This document shows positions 16,068 to 28,200 of a stretch of 64,000 nucleotides of DNA, piece by piece. The position numbers and the translations under genes are program-made. Source of the DNA: Chamaecrista fasciculata (taxonomy: Eukaryota; Streptophyta; Magnoliopsida; Fabales; Fabaceae); assembly GCA_003254925.1 (NCBI GenBank), contig QANZ01010964.1:1-64000 (forward strand), written 5' to 3'. Position 1 is the stretch's first letter. The number at the start of each line of letters is the position of its first letter. Under the pieces are notes generated by a model. That model was not told the DNA's origin, made no database searches, and saw only the letters and a list, made by a program, of their open reading frames with translations.

Positions 16068-16406
16068 GGCCCCAAAAATAAAGAAAGCCAGAACGAACCC
16101 ACCTCAAATCAAGAGTCCTACTCCTAAACTTGTTGGGATTTGCATAAAAAAATAAGAAGGAAGAGAGGAAGCCAAAAAGGGCAACATGATGATGATGAGA
16201 GGAAAACACAAGATTAGAGAGCGAATACTGAGTGGGAAGAAGAAGACAAGGGCAAGTAGTACTAGTGAGTGTATTGAGCGAGATTGAGAGAGAGAAAAGA
16301 AGGAAATGGGGTAGTTGTAGTTGAATCGCCGATTGGTGAGGTAATGCGGTTCGTCACAGATACGCAAAGACAAAACCCAGTGTGTATGTGAAGCAACGTT
16401 AAGGCA

Positions 16407-16442
16407 TATAAAAACAGGTAAGCGATGTATATTATATATATG
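16407..16442 (-). promoter_or_regulatory. candidate TATA region of the NPH3-like gene
   Basis: Two TATA-like stretches on the minus strand (16428-16442 and about 16407-16415) lie 340-375 bases upstream of the ATG at 16067. They precede a leader rich in CT repeats (GA on the plus strand), common in plant 5' UTRs. Either could be the true element. Confidence 0.35.
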
Positions 16443-18242
16443 GATGGACTATAAGCCTGACACATACGCAGAGAAAGAAAGAAAGAATAAATATCAGACC
16501 ATGATAATAAATCGTACGATTTTGAAGAAGGTTTTGTTTCCTTTACTAAATTAATAATTTATTATTTGAGAACTTACCGTCTTAAGATTTTCTTTAGGCG
16601 AAAATTTAGATGATGGGATGACACTCTAATCTTGGATCAGAGCAGGCCTTAAGGTTCAAAAAGTATTTAGAAAGGTACTTACAGATAACCTATTAAATGA
16701 TGCGTCAACGATGTATCAACAGGAATTGAACCCAAACAATGCAATTGACTAAGTGAGCCAAACCTCATTGGCGTGGTAAGAATTTAGTCTCTAAAAGAAG
16801 GAAGTCCTATTGCATTATAAGTGTAATGTTAAAAGCATGAAAGAGAAATAAACAATTAGAGGGAGAAAGTGTCAAATGTGTGACTTTCTCACATTTTTTT
16901 CTTTCTAAGTGATTATTTCTCTCTCATCACTACACTAGAGTGCATTAAAGGAGATATTTGTATTTTTTTCTTTCTAAGGGTATCCAAAATTACTATTATG
17001 TCTAATTCTTTTTTTTTATATTTGTATTAAAATATAGGTAATTATAGGTGTATAAGTAGGGATAGATTGGTAATTGTAAGAGAAAATGAGATGATGTTTT
17101 GAATGAGATGATGATGTGGATGAAATGAGATGAGATTGAGGTTCCAACAAACACCAAATCATTACTGTTCATCCAATCTTAAGATGAGATGATGATTGAA
17201 TGAGATGAGATTGGGATTAAGGGGTTTCAAACTGGCAAGTTTGCATGAATATTTTCTGTTTTTGGTTTATTACACACTTCAAAGTAGGCGACCAAATTTG
17301 GCTCAACTGCTCAACATTTTAGATCAAGGAAAATTAGGCAGGATTTGTCTTAGCGATTATTAAATTAGTATGTGTTGTTAGTATTGTAGATTGGGTTTAA
17401 ATTAATGATTAGCGTGCTATTCTTGTTTAACCCGTAAAACGAAATTGATTGGAGGGGTTTTTAAATGTGAGGTTAAGGGTGAATTTCTATTTCTATGGGC
17501 CAGGTTATTTCACGTGAACACAAGAGCAAGCAACTTGTTTGGGATGATAACGCCACGCCGTCAATATTAATTATGCAGAAAACATACATGAAAGTGAGAT
17601 TCCTTTAATAACTCTGGATGGATCAATTGAATATATATCATGAGATTTGTTTTCTTATTTATTTATGTGATTAATTCCGTCACCATCGCCTAGTTGTGAG
17701 TGCCTCGATGGAGAGCTATGAGCCATGAGCATTATTAATTTTGCGATAAAAATATAAAATACTTCGGGTGCCGTGGTTTAAAGGTAACGTTTAACTGTTT
17801 AATGATATATATTAGGAGATAGGTAATTAACAACGTAAGAGGTCCATAGATATGTATATCCATATTTAAATCTAAACATGAATTGAACTAAGTTTAATTG
17901 GCCTAGTGATCAATTTTACTAGATCATTTAGATCATTTAAATAAGATTGAAGGTTTGTATTCCGCCTTGTGTATGCAATAATCAATTGGCCAGTGACAGA
18001 TCCTTAAATAGAATACAGATCTGCAAAAGATTAATCTTTGACCTGTCGGATTGGGGATACCTTAGAGAAATAAAAAAAAAAAACATGAGTCCGTATAAAT
18101 ATTCTTCTTAAACTTGATTGATTATAAAATAATTGACTCAATTTATTCTTAATAACTTTCATTTTTGTAATATTAAAATCTTAAAATCAGATCGAATCAA
18201 ACTATATAGATTAAATACTAAATTATGTGATCCCAATCTCAA
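16443..18242. other. intergenic DNA with one degenerate dispersed repeat
   Basis: About 17040-17225 has repeated 'gatgagatga' blocks and a 'ccaacaaacacc' motif, the look of an old MITE or TIR element, but no clean ends. No gene found elsewhere in the stretch. Confidence 0.4.
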
Positions 18243-18331
18243 CCGACCTTAGCTCAGTTGGTAGAGCGGAGGACTGTAGTGGTTATACCTCAGTTATCCT
18301 TAGGTCGCTGGTTCGAATCCGGCAGGTCGGA
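18243..18331 (+). tRNA. tRNA-Tyr (GTA) with a 16-base intron
   Basis: Acceptor stem ccgacct (18243-18249) pairs with aggtcgg (18324-18330); discriminator A is at 18331 and CCA is not encoded, as in eukaryotes. Box A is tagctcagttgg and box B is ggttcgaatcc. Anticodon GTA is at 18276-18278, followed by one purine and then an intron (about 18280-18295), the canonical position. The anticodon stem closes after splicing (gagga with tcctt). T-runs at 18337 and 18348 can serve as Pol III terminators. All plant nuclear tRNA-Tyr genes I know of carry an intron here. Confidence 0.96.
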
Positions 18332-19364
18332 ATTTCTTTTCTTCCATTTTTTTAAAAATATTTTTTGGGCTTTCTTGTCATTAGCTCTGTTAGTCCACAC
18401 TACTGTCATTTGTCTGCAATAATGCATCTTGGTATGGTATTGAAGATGACACTTCATAAGAAAGCAATAATGAAGGATTGGGTGGTCCTTGTAAACACTC
18501 TGCCTTTTTCTTTTCTTTTCTTTCTTTCTTTCTTCATTGCAAAAGAAAGATTTCAAAACAAAGATTAAAAGATAACTGGGGTTGTTTTTGCTGCCTGCTG
18601 CCTTGAATTTTTGCTGACATATCCTGCTGGGTAAATAATTTATTTGAAGTTTGAGCTACTTATGTAATATGTATGTATATATATATACACACACATAAGA
18701 GTAGTCTCGCTCTTGCCTTATTTTGCTAATGTAGATGTTACAACTCAAAGATTGGTAATCATGACAATGTGTCGTTGGAATATAATAGATCATAAACAGC
18801 AATATTAAGAAAGAGATTCTTAGGATTCAGAAATCAGAATTGTTACAGCCTCTTACACCAAGTTCCAAGCCACAAAAACAAAAGCTGCGTGAAAAGAGAA
18901 AAAAACATTGCTTTGCTCTTACTCACGTACAAAGACAATGAGGAGTGGACATTTCTCTCTTGTGCCTTTCATGCGATATATCCAACACCTAGAGCTTCAA
19001 ATACACAAGTTAAATTACCCTACAAAATGGAGCCGCTTTTTTTTTTTTAAATAAAAGTATTATCCTTCTTGTCTATTGCTGATTGATCATTTTGCAGCTT
19101 TTTTACAAATTGATGAACACTAGTTTGTTTTCTTCCGTCTCTGCCTCTTGCTGGACCACTGAACCAAAGCCCAAACCTGCTTTTTATGGTAGGCCCATCG
19201 ATCTTGCTGCTTATAAAGTATTTATGTTGAAGGACTACAACCCCATTTGCTCCTTAAAAAGACAACCCCAATATCAATTCCTTCGCTTAAAAGAGCTTTT
19301 GTATCACTTTTATGGTACTCATAAATTTGATTTGGTTTACCACCTAGAGTAGTAATGCTAATCC

Positions 19365-19398
<34 letters not shown>

Positions 19399-19488
19399 CA
19401 AAGTGATACAAAAAAGATGTTGAACGAGTCAATTGATAAGGGGACCAAATGGTATCCCTTAGTGTTGGCTGTTGAATTTGGGTACACT
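18332..19488. other. spacer and 3' flank of the GRAS gene
   Basis: No second gene seen. Contains (at)n/(cata)n microsatellites near 18671-18695 and 19367-19398. An 89-codon plus-strand ORF (19083-19352) has no recognisable domain and lies in the presumed 3' UTR/flank of the minus-strand GRAS gene. Confidence 0.4.
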
Positions 19489-20925
19489 TCAATCCACACC
19501 CATATGATCCTTTATTTCAGTGGGGACCCAAGCTGTGGCAAATACAGAGTTATGGCCTTTCCATGTGAGAACCAACATATCTTCTTCTCTCTTCATACCC
19601 CATCCACTAGCATGCTCATCAAGCAGACTCTTCACTTCCCTCACTGTTTCATCACAAAATGGGACACTGAAGAAACCCCCATTTTTCATCCTTTGTGTCA
19701 TTTTGACCCCACTCTCCAATCTCTCTATTCTCTGACCCCCCTCATAGCTAATGATACTCTCAATTTTCTGGCCTATGTCAGATTCATACTCCACCCTCTG
19801 GCGACTCTCTTTAGGCAGAAAAGTCTCCAAAGCATCAAAGGGTATCCATAAATAGTTGAAACAAGTGGTGATTCTTGACGTCAGGCTTGGTGCACTCAAA
19901 TCACAATCCTCATCTACCAATAGCACTATTCTTGGGTTTAGACCTTTAATTAGATTTATAAAATGATCCCTAGGAGAAGCGTTTTGGGAACTCCCCTTTC
20001 TTTCATCAGACAAGTAACGTAGCCAATTTTGGCAATTGATCACCAAAGCCTCATCTTCCCTTAGATCTAAAGTGGCAGGATTCAGGTGACTCAACACTGA
20101 CTCAAATGATAATTCATCACAAGATGTACTATTACTATTATTATTATTATTATTCCCAATCACATTGAATTCAAAAACGACATCCCTAAACTTTGCAAAA
20201 TTCCCCAAACGCAGCCCAACTTGTTCAGTTGATATATTGACCACAGGAGGGACAGGTGGCTTACAAGAAGGCACAGTGATTCTGACCTCAGGAGGGCCTT
20301 GAGGCCTTTTGGCCAAGGCATCAATAAGAGTAGGCCACTGCATGCAATGAGTGATACTAAAATCAAGTATATGCACTCTTTGAAATCCCTGAATTGCTTT
20401 GAAAATAGCACTATTGGAAGCACAAAAGCCAAACCTATGCCAAGGGATGAGATCAACATACCCTGCTAGCTCTGTCACAGACATAAGCCATCTCTGTATT
20501 GAACTGCTTCTTCCATTGAAACTCATGGCTGCAGGGCAAACACGTGAGGCTTTAGAGATTAAGGCCCTGAGAAACCAAGAAGTGAGCCTTTGGTTAGTGT
20601 CACCAATAGGAGAAGCAACATTATTGAGGACCCACATGACTTGTTGAGCTAAAGTGACATCGTTGCTCTCTAAAGCACTTGCACAATGGAGAAGAAGCTT
20701 CTCTATGCAAGCACCATCAAGGCTTCCAAGACAGCCTTTGAGTGCTCCTGAAAGATCAGGACTTGAAGAAGAAGAAGTAGTATTAGTAGTAGTAGTAGTA
20801 GTGGGTGGTGTGTTGAAGAATACAGTAGTGCTTCCCTTTAACTCAGTTTTCATATTGTTGGTTGATAGCTCGTTGTTGGGATTATTGTGATGATGAAAAG
20901 GATCGAATTCGAACAATGAGTTCAT
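19489..20925 (-). CDS. SCL32: GRAS transcription factor, SCARECROW-LIKE 32-like, intronless
   Basis: Nuclear GRAS-family regulator of the SHORT-ROOT/SCL32 branch. Single exon, 478 residues. The variable N-terminus (1-65) has His, Asn, Thr and Ser runs. Leucine-heptad region I starts about residue 70 ('ACIEKLLLHCASALESND'). The VHIID core is VHILD at 184-188 within 'QRVHILDFSITHCMQWPTL'. 'EALVINCQNWLRYLSDE' lies near 292-308, the PFYRE-like region is about 360-400, and the SAW motif is 441-467 ('GWGMKREEDMLVLTWKG...FATAWVP'). An N-run at 258-263 is coded by an AAT/AAC microsatellite (near 20130-20155). The longer N-terminus and the N-run explain why it exceeds the roughly 410 residues I recall for the Arabidopsis protein. 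Family is certain; the SCL32 name rests on 'CIEKLLLHCASALE...QQVMWVLNNVASPIGD'. Confidence 0.93.
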   Translation of the reverse strand: MNSLFEFDPFHHHNNPNNELSTNNMKTELKGSTTVFFNTPPTTTTTTNTTSSSSSPDLSGALKGCLGSLDGACIEKLLLHCASALESNDVTLAQQVMWVLNNVASPIGDTNQRLTSWFLRALISKASRVCPAAMSFNGRSSSIQRWLMSVTELAGYVDLIPWHRFGFCASNSAIFKAIQGFQRVHILDFSITHCMQWPTLIDALAKRPQGPPEVRITVPSCKPPVPPVVNISTEQVGLRLGNFAKFRDVVFEFNVIGNNNNNNSNSTSCDELSFESVLSHLNPATLDLREDEALVINCQNWLRYLSDERKGSSQNASPRDHFINLIKGLNPRIVLLVDEDCDLSAPSLTSRITTCFNYLWIPFDALETFLPKESRQRVEYESDIGQKIESIISYEGGQRIERLESGVKMTQRMKNGGFFSVPFCDETVREVKSLLDEHASGWGMKREEDMLVLTWKGHNSVFATAWVPTEIKDHMGVD

Positions 20926-21172
20926 TCACCCTTTCTTTTTTTTTTTTCTTTTTTTTTTCAATTAAGGTTCATTCACGTACGTGCATGGGAGCTAGGTGTG
21001 TGAAGATTAAAGGGAGGAGATTGAAAAGCCTTTTTGAGTGCTTCAAACTCCAAAGTTTAAACCTTTGGAAATTAATGGGAGTGAAGGGAGATATATAGAG
21101 AGAGGAGAGAATTGATGAGAAGGAGGAGTTTGATGAGAATTGTGAGAAGTACTTTTTGTGACTTGTGAAGCC

Positions 21173-21184
21173 GTATATATATAG
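21173..21184 (-). promoter_or_regulatory. TATA box of the GRAS gene
   Basis: On the minus strand a ctatatatatac stretch sits about 250 bases upstream of the ATG, followed by a GA/CT-rich leader. This predicts a 5' UTR of about 220 bases. Confidence 0.5.
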
Positions 21185-21328
21185 TAGAGAAAAGATGTAT
21201 GATATATAGATAGATAGATCTAGCCTCTAGGTATAGTATAATTAAAGCCAAAACTAGAGAGAGCCTAGTTAATAAACCACGAATTTTTAGCACACAATGA
21301 ATTAATGGACCAAGGTTTATCAGAACCA

Positions 21329-21513
21329 CCAACAAGTATTTGGTGCAGTGGTTAACAGTTACACCCCAAGTTGAGGGATTTGAGTTCGAGCCCTAGAGTC
21401 GACATTTGTTTGGAGGGCTTTAAACTGTTCACTTCCCGACTCAAATGAAATTAGTTTTTGTCTAGACCGTTACACAGATAGATGGGAGATACTCATGGTA
21501 TCACCTACAAAAA
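21329..21513 (+). mobile_element. tRNA-derived SINE, copy 2
   Basis: Box A-like tggtgcagtggtt at 21341-21353 and a diverged box B agttcgagccc at 21383-21393. An exact 12-bp duplication, ttatcagaacca, flanks it (21317-21328 and 21514-21525). Aligns along its full length with the copy at 5723-5902, in the same orientation and with the same accaaca start, so both belong to one SINE family. Confidence 0.87.
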
Positions 21514-21525
21514 TTATCAGAACCA

Positions 21526-22764
21526 TATATATATATATATAATCTATTATCTCTTTATTTTCCGTAACTATGTTTACTAACTTGATCCTTAGAGGCGTTC
21601 CATAACGTTAGACATTTTTTACAGATTAATTGCTTATATATAGGATAACTATCATCGGACTAGATAAGAAAATTTGGTTCATCATCTATACATTGAGGTC
21701 TAGAAGTCATGATGTGCATAAGAATTTTTGTCTTCTAAAAGAGTAGTATTAAAATTCTTTTTCTTTAGATAGAACTCTTTTAGACCTAACCCGAATTCTT
21801 AATACATGTCCGTTTACGATTAGTTTGGAGGGATCAAAAGATCTTAATAAAGCTAACTTGGCTTCTTATTGATTGCTTTTTTAATTAATAGCGTTTCCTT
21901 GTTTTATAGTAATTATTATTTTTGATCGTGGACCAAAATTAAAAACACAAGGTGGCAAATAAGTTAAAGAAGGTGTACTAGCCGGCCCACTCTTGTCGAA
22001 TTCGTTTTCACGTAATAGATATTTAAAACATGATCCCATTCATGTTAGTCTTAACTAGTCTTGATCTTCCTGTTGCCTTCATTCCCATGCTCTCAAATAA
22101 TGCACTTGTTTAATATTATTTTACACTTTTATATTATAAAATAGCACTGATCAAATTGGTTGCTTCTGCCACATGATGACACAGCTAAAGACAAATCAGA
22201 CCTCTTCCTACAAGGACAGATTCATCAGATTATTCGGACAATATTGCAACCTTTTTTTTTTCTCCTTCTTTTGTCTCTTTTCTTCTCTCTTGATCAAGAT
22301 ATATATATCCTCTAGTAATATTTAGTGACTTGATAACACTATAATGCATGTGCACGGATTCCAAATTTTGTTATCTTAAATATATTTAGTTGAGTCTAAT
22401 TCTAGAGTTATTCATTTTGACTACCGTTCCATGGAGGAATTCCTGTTTGTATATATGCATGAGTTCGTACTAAACAATTCATACTTATTTATATATATAT
22501 GGTCCACAATAAAAAAGTTTTAAAACTGCACCTGAAGTTATAATTAATTTATGATTAGATCATATATATCTGGGTAAATAAGTACGTTATTAGGCAGACA
22601 TGTTGATGAATAAAGTTTGGATGAAAAATTTAATCATAAATTTATACAATTCTAAACAAATTAACTATTAGATAAAAAAACAATTTAACTTAAAGATCAT
22701 ATAGAGTTTGAATATATAATAATATTCCCTTAGCATCATTATATTTACATTATATATATATATA
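21526..22764. other. AT-rich intergenic DNA
   Basis: No gene or element with clear ends. Contains AT microsatellites and a T-rich tract near 22250. Confidence 0.4.
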
Positions 22765-22944
22765 TCTAATATTATATGACTCCACCCCTTTCTGATTGTC
22801 TATATTTAAAACTATAGTCTATGAAATTAAAAATAAGAGAAAATTTACTATTTAGTTTCTCTTTCTTTACTAAGTTAACAATTTAGTCCTTTATTTATTT
22901 TACATACATATTTGCGTGCCCGTTAGGACACGCAAAGCCCCTAG
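22765..22944 (+). mobile_element. mini-Helitron-like element, copy 1
   Basis: 180 bases. Begins TC after an A (tctaatattatatg) and ends CTAG. The end is preceded by a hairpin: 11-base stem tttgcgtgccc, GTTA loop, then ggacacgcaaa with one weak pair, followed by gcccctag. TC...hairpin...CTRR is the Helitron signature. The base after CTAG is A instead of the usual T. No ORF; a helicase-bearing partner would be needed. Confidence 0.65.
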
Positions 22945-23367
22945 ATATATGTCTTGCTGGACACAAATAATATGGTCCTCTCAGGAAAATAAAAATAAAA
23001 TGTATACAAGACAATAATGAAGGCAACTTCACGTCCGATTTGAACCATCATGCAACGTTTGTGAAGAATCATTTCTTCCTGCAAAGGCTGCACATAAAGA
23101 CATGTCTCCATCACTTCACCATATCTGATCAAAATGGTGGACGATTTTGATTGCACGTTTTTCCCTTTTACTGGTTTACAGTTAAAATTAAAGGTATATT
23201 AAGTGAAATCTATTTTACCTTTTTCGTTATATATATATATATATATATATTACCTAAAAGTTAAAACAGCATATGACTTTTGATTTTAATTCCCACGTTA
23301 TCTGTATGCTTGCTCATAAATAACAACCAAAAGAGATGTTAGTGAAGGATCTCAAATGTTAAGTATA

Positions 23368-23546
23368 TCTTATATTATATGGCTCCACCCCTTTCTGGTC
23401 GTCCATATTTAAACTATAGTTTATGAAATTAAAAATAAGAGAAAATTTACTATTTGGTCTCTCTTTCTTTACTAAGTTAACAATTTAGTCCCTTATTTAT
23501 TTTACATACATATTTGCGTGCCCGTTAGGGCACGCAAAGCCCCTAG
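23368..23546 (+). mobile_element. mini-Helitron-like element, copy 2
   Basis: 179 bases, over 90% identical by eye to 22765-22944. Starts TC after A (tcttatattatatgg) and ends with a perfect 11-base-stem hairpin (23513-23523 and 23528-23538, GTTA loop), then gcccCTAG followed by T. The insertion between A and T is exactly as known for Helitrons. Repeat boundaries of both copies coincide with the TC and CTAG termini, which supports them as true ends. Confidence 0.72.
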
Positions 23547-24797
23547 TATGCATATATTGCCAATGGTTAATAAGAATATAAAATACCAAAATCTTCAAAC
23601 TTTTTTTGCTTTTTTTTTTTGCTAGTTTGATTTATGAAGTTTAGTCCTGAAAAAGTTAGACTAGATCGGCATGCATTGCCGTATTTGACTATAGTTATTC
23701 ATGGATTAAATTGTACATTTCAATCTTTTAAGGATTAAAATGTCAACTCGATGATTTTTCAAAGATTAAATTATTCTTTTACTAAAAAAATTATCTTCTT
23801 AATTAAGCCATACATCCCTAATTATCAAGTGTGTGTATATATATATTATGAATTTCTCCCATGCATTTCACCAAAAACTATAACTAGGGGTTACTGAAAC
23901 ATAAAATCCTCAACAATTTGCCTAAATGGATTTACCGAAATGTCACTATTTCAAATTAATTACGCATACATGCACTTGTAAACAATTTTAAAATTATCTT
24001 CTAAAGAAGTATTTTATGGTGTGGTTTCATATGTAATTCATGTAATAAACTAATAATTTTCCTGAGTAATATTATTTAGGCATCGGATTGCACTGCACGT
24101 CTGCACACCGAGGCTGAATGGATATTTTTATTTTTTGGAACTCATAATGTTCAGAAATTATTACTACTCATTTAAAATAGGATAGACACCTCAATATTAT
24201 CCACATAACAAATAACATTTTTTACAAAGATAAGTATGGGTAAGTCTAAGATGTGACTTACCCAGATAAGTATATATGGCCGACCGACCCATTATCTCTA
24301 GGTTGGTCCAACTCCTTCTACCCGAGGTTAATTAGTCCAAACCCAAATAGAATTACACATAATTTGCTCTGGAAAATGATAATTTTGTAAAGTTATTGTT
24401 GGTGATAGCCTGGATAATATAACAGATCACGTCTTATCCTCTGAATACTGTCGTGGCAAGTACATGGAATTCATCAAATGACCTAATAAAATTAGAAAGT
24501 AGTAGTGGCGTAATATGTCATTGTGTGGCCCCTGTTTCCTAATTAATTTTATGGGATAAGGTAAACAAACTCACAACTGCTTTAATATTTGGCGTGGAAT
24601 TGAAGTGCAATTACATGCAGAAATACTAGTAACTCACAATTTTAATTTGATCCATCATGTACATCATCACATTTCAATCAATCCTGGTAATTAGTTAATT
24701 ACTGAACCCAAATCTCCAGAACCAAACACACCATGACACCACTCTAGTTAATTACGTAAAGTAACCTATACTCCCTCATCGATTAAATAAATAATTA
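23547..24797. other. intergenic DNA, nothing recognised
   Basis: No reading frame or repeat boundary that I can support. The last 100 bases are presumably the promoter and leader of the small gene at 24798. Confidence 0.4.
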
Positions 24798-25252
24798 ATG
24801 ATGCTTAAGTTCTTTTCCAGATTTGGATTTTGTCATCGTTACAAATGCCCTTCTTCACCGCCATTAATATTCATAGATGATACCCTCCACAAAATTCCAG
24901 TTTACATTCCCATTCAAACTTTCCGTGGCGGCGGTTACCGCCGTTCACGACGGCGTAGAAGATTCAACCGTCAAACCCAACCCAATTGGCGTCCGACGCT
25001 ATCGGTGATTATAGAAGAAACCCACAAGGAATTATTATTCGCAACAAACAGATCAACCACCCACGTTGCTTCTTTTTCTCAATGGCTGGACAAGTGAGTA
25101 AAGTAATTAATTAACAAATTTAATTACTTTGTTTAATTGTTATTGTGAGTTTTGAATAATAGTTTTATTGATTTTTTTTTTTGGTTTGAAGGACGATTGT
25201 AAGCTGGAGAATATTTGTTTCATCGCTTTCGTCTTCACCGTACATGTTCTGA
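24798..25252 (+). CDS. small basic protein of unknown family, two exons
   Basis: I do not recognise this gene. Exon 1 is 24798-25093, with a GTGAGT donor right after '...FSQWLDK'. Exon 2 is 25192-25252, after a T-rich stretch and AG. Joined in frame they give 118 residues ending 'TIVSWRIFVSSLSSSPYMF'. The middle has an Arg-rich patch after a Gly run ('RGGGYRRSRRRRRF', about residues 43-56), then a hydrophobic/acidic block ('LSVIIEETHKELLFATN'). No signal peptide or clear membrane segment. Codon usage looks gene-like (mixed GC in an AT-rich spacer). If the intron is not used the protein stops at 99 residues. Could be a plant-specific orphan or a retained fragment. Confidence 0.5.
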
Positions 25253-28200
25253 GTTTGTTCATCTGAATTGATATCATGACACTTGTAATTAATTAATTAT
25301 TGTCTTGTATATATATTGAGATATATCATGGATGAATCAATACTATGTGACTTCAAAATATAGTGCTATTCTCATTTGCTTGAACGTATGCAAAATTTGA
25401 TGTTGATTTCTTAGTCCAACCACCACGGCATCATATTAAAAAGTAAAAACCGGCCACTTTAAAATTGGAGGCAATTCTTGAGGCTTTTCAGCTCCAAAAT
25501 AAGGGAAAAGAAAGTCGACGAACAACGCTCAATTGTTATTTGTAATTGTATGATCGTGATTGCCTCTTTTTGTTTTCTTTCCCTCATATCATATCCTACG
25601 ACGGTTTTCCCCTACTTTCTGCCTTTCCAATATATGTTATTACTTATCATCCTGCCATAGTAGATCGATAATAATGTCATAGTAGATGCATACATCATTA
25701 GATCTATCAGCTACAATAGTTAAATTAAAAGTGAACTCATGATTTAATCTTTAAAACCTTAACAATTTTTCATTATGCATGGTTTTTAAAAGAAGAAAAT
25801 ATAATTCAAAGTGAAAACACTAAAGTAGGCTTGGAAGTCATACCTTGAGTTTCCTTGCTGTGAGCTTGAATGATGGTTGAAAGCAAGAAAGTTTCTACTA
25901 CGAGGAAGAAAAGGTAATTAGTGGGTAAGATATGGATGTAAAAATGACAGGTGCGTGGTGATGGTAACCTAGCGTGTGTGTCGAGAGGGCTATCATGTTA
26001 TGTCTAGATTTGGTGGTTGATGTTCTAATTGCAACGGTGATTTACGAAATGACCTTTAATAGGACATGTATGAGTATTAAATACATAAGTGATTCACCCA
26101 ATAAACTAAAGGTATTCATGCCACTAAAAATTGTTCGTGACATCAGGAAGTAATTGTGATTTAAGAGATTTATTGTCTTAAGATTATTGTAGAGATCAAT
26201 GCATTAAATGCGACGTATCTTTCAAGTTTGACTACTCAAGGGTGTCAGGTGAGTAGATTATGTAAGTGTTGCTAGATTAGTGAGTAACATATATATCATT
26301 TGCTAATTTTTGGATGAATCAAAAGTTTATGTATATTCAATAATATGTATATCATCACAAGTCAAGTGATAAGGACATCGTATCATTAACTAAATATCAA
26401 TGATTTGATTTCTAATTTTGAACATGAAACAACATTACATCTTTTTATCATCAGTAATATTTAACAAAAAAAGATAAAAAAAATATAAAATTCAATTTCT
26501 TTTAATATATATTTCTAATTAATATAAGTAAGTTTTATTAACTATAATGCTTATGTACAAAACTGTACTAATTAGTATTACTACTGTATGGTATCTAAAT
26601 TATTGAAATTTGAAAACAATCCATTATAAACAAAAAAGTTTTTATTTTTAATTATATAGCAGTACAAAGATCATATAGACATATACTAAAATAGTACGAA
26701 AATACCATCAAAATTGCAGCACAACACTTTTCAATAGATAAACACCATGTAACGACATATAAATAGCCCAATTTAGCTGTCAATTAATAAGTAATCCAAA
26801 TTGTCCCCGAAAAAACTGTCAATGTAAGTTTTTAATTAAAATATTGCTACTTAATTTAATAAAAAAATACTAAATTACTTATTTTGTTCAACAAAGAAAC
26901 TTACATTCCAAAAAAAAACTAAATTACTTCAAACAATTAAATCTTAAATTTTAACAATTAAGAATCAAATTCAGAGGAATAATACTTTTTGTAGATAAAA
27001 TTATTCTTAAATTTACACTAATCTTTTTTTACAGAATGCGTTTAAGATTTAAACGGAGATGAGGTTGTTAAAAAGATTACAAAATTGTAAAATAAATTAA
27101 AATTTCATTTCGAGATATCTATCTTTCATTTCTTGTGGGACAAATATCTTGCAATCTAAAGCAAAATGAAGAGATGCAAATTCCAAATAGATTGGGCCTA
27201 AATTGAAACATAAAAGCCCAACTTAAATTCGGTCAGTCCATGTTTTCCCACTCTTCCAAAAATCTCTAATTGGTTGAGCGCCAAAACGACGTTGCAGTTT
27301 ACGGAAATAGCCTTGCTCAATATTTCGTAATTCGTAACTTATACAGGACTGTCAATTGCTAAATGACAATAGAGCCCTTCTTGCACTCAATTGTTCAGTT
27401 GCAACACAGACAAGACATGCCCTTTACATGCAAGACCATCCTCTGTGCTTCGCCCCTACTCGGATGATTTGATATCTTAATAAATCATTCAATTTTAAAT
27501 TAAATATGAATATAAATAATGAAACATATTATAAAACTAAATATATATTTAATCCACAGACCATATTCATAAAAGTTGTAGCAAAAATTAATTATGGATG
27601 TGATCCTACTATATTTATGATTCTTAATAATTGTAATCAAACTCAATATTTTTTTTTGGCCAGAATCAAACTCAATATTTAAATATATGAAAATAAAAAA
27701 ACAAATATACTTTTTGAACATCAAATTTTGGCTATATTTGGATGGAATTTCAATGGAAAACGGAATGGAATGAAAGGGATAAAATGTTAAAAATATTAGT
27801 TTAAATGTTTTTTTACAAAAAAATGAAATAACAACGAGGGATTCCAAAGCCTCTCTTAACCCTCTAAAGCTCAATTTTGTTATCATCGTAATTTGAGGGG
27901 TCAAAGATGGAATAGATAGTTTGACCTTACAATCACCATCGTCAACAAGCTCAAAATCACAAACCCCACTTGTCATAAATCTTCCTCATAGACACCCCAA
28001 ACAGAATGGAAAACACTGTCGTCCCCTTCGCTGGCCATTTCAATTAATTCGTCCACACTTTTTTTTTTCTTATTGTTAAGTTTTCTTTAGTTCATGTGCA
28101 GATTGTAGTGTAAATCATACTCAAGATTGTCTTTTCTTTACCGAAATAGTAGTGAAGTCATGGAAATGGAGTGTAGGGCTGAAATTTTATGCAACAATGT

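Noticed and set aside
16104..16465. Minus ORFs upstream of the NPH3-like start
   Set aside because: They lie in the CT-rich 5' leader of that gene and out of its frame context; no family resemblance.
19417..20890. Several plus ORFs over the GRAS gene
   Set aside because: Shadows of the minus-strand GRAS coding sequence.
27500..27976. 158-codon minus ORF
   Set aside because: Turns into Ile/Phe/Tyr-rich AT translation, has no domain, and is unlike neighbouring exons.
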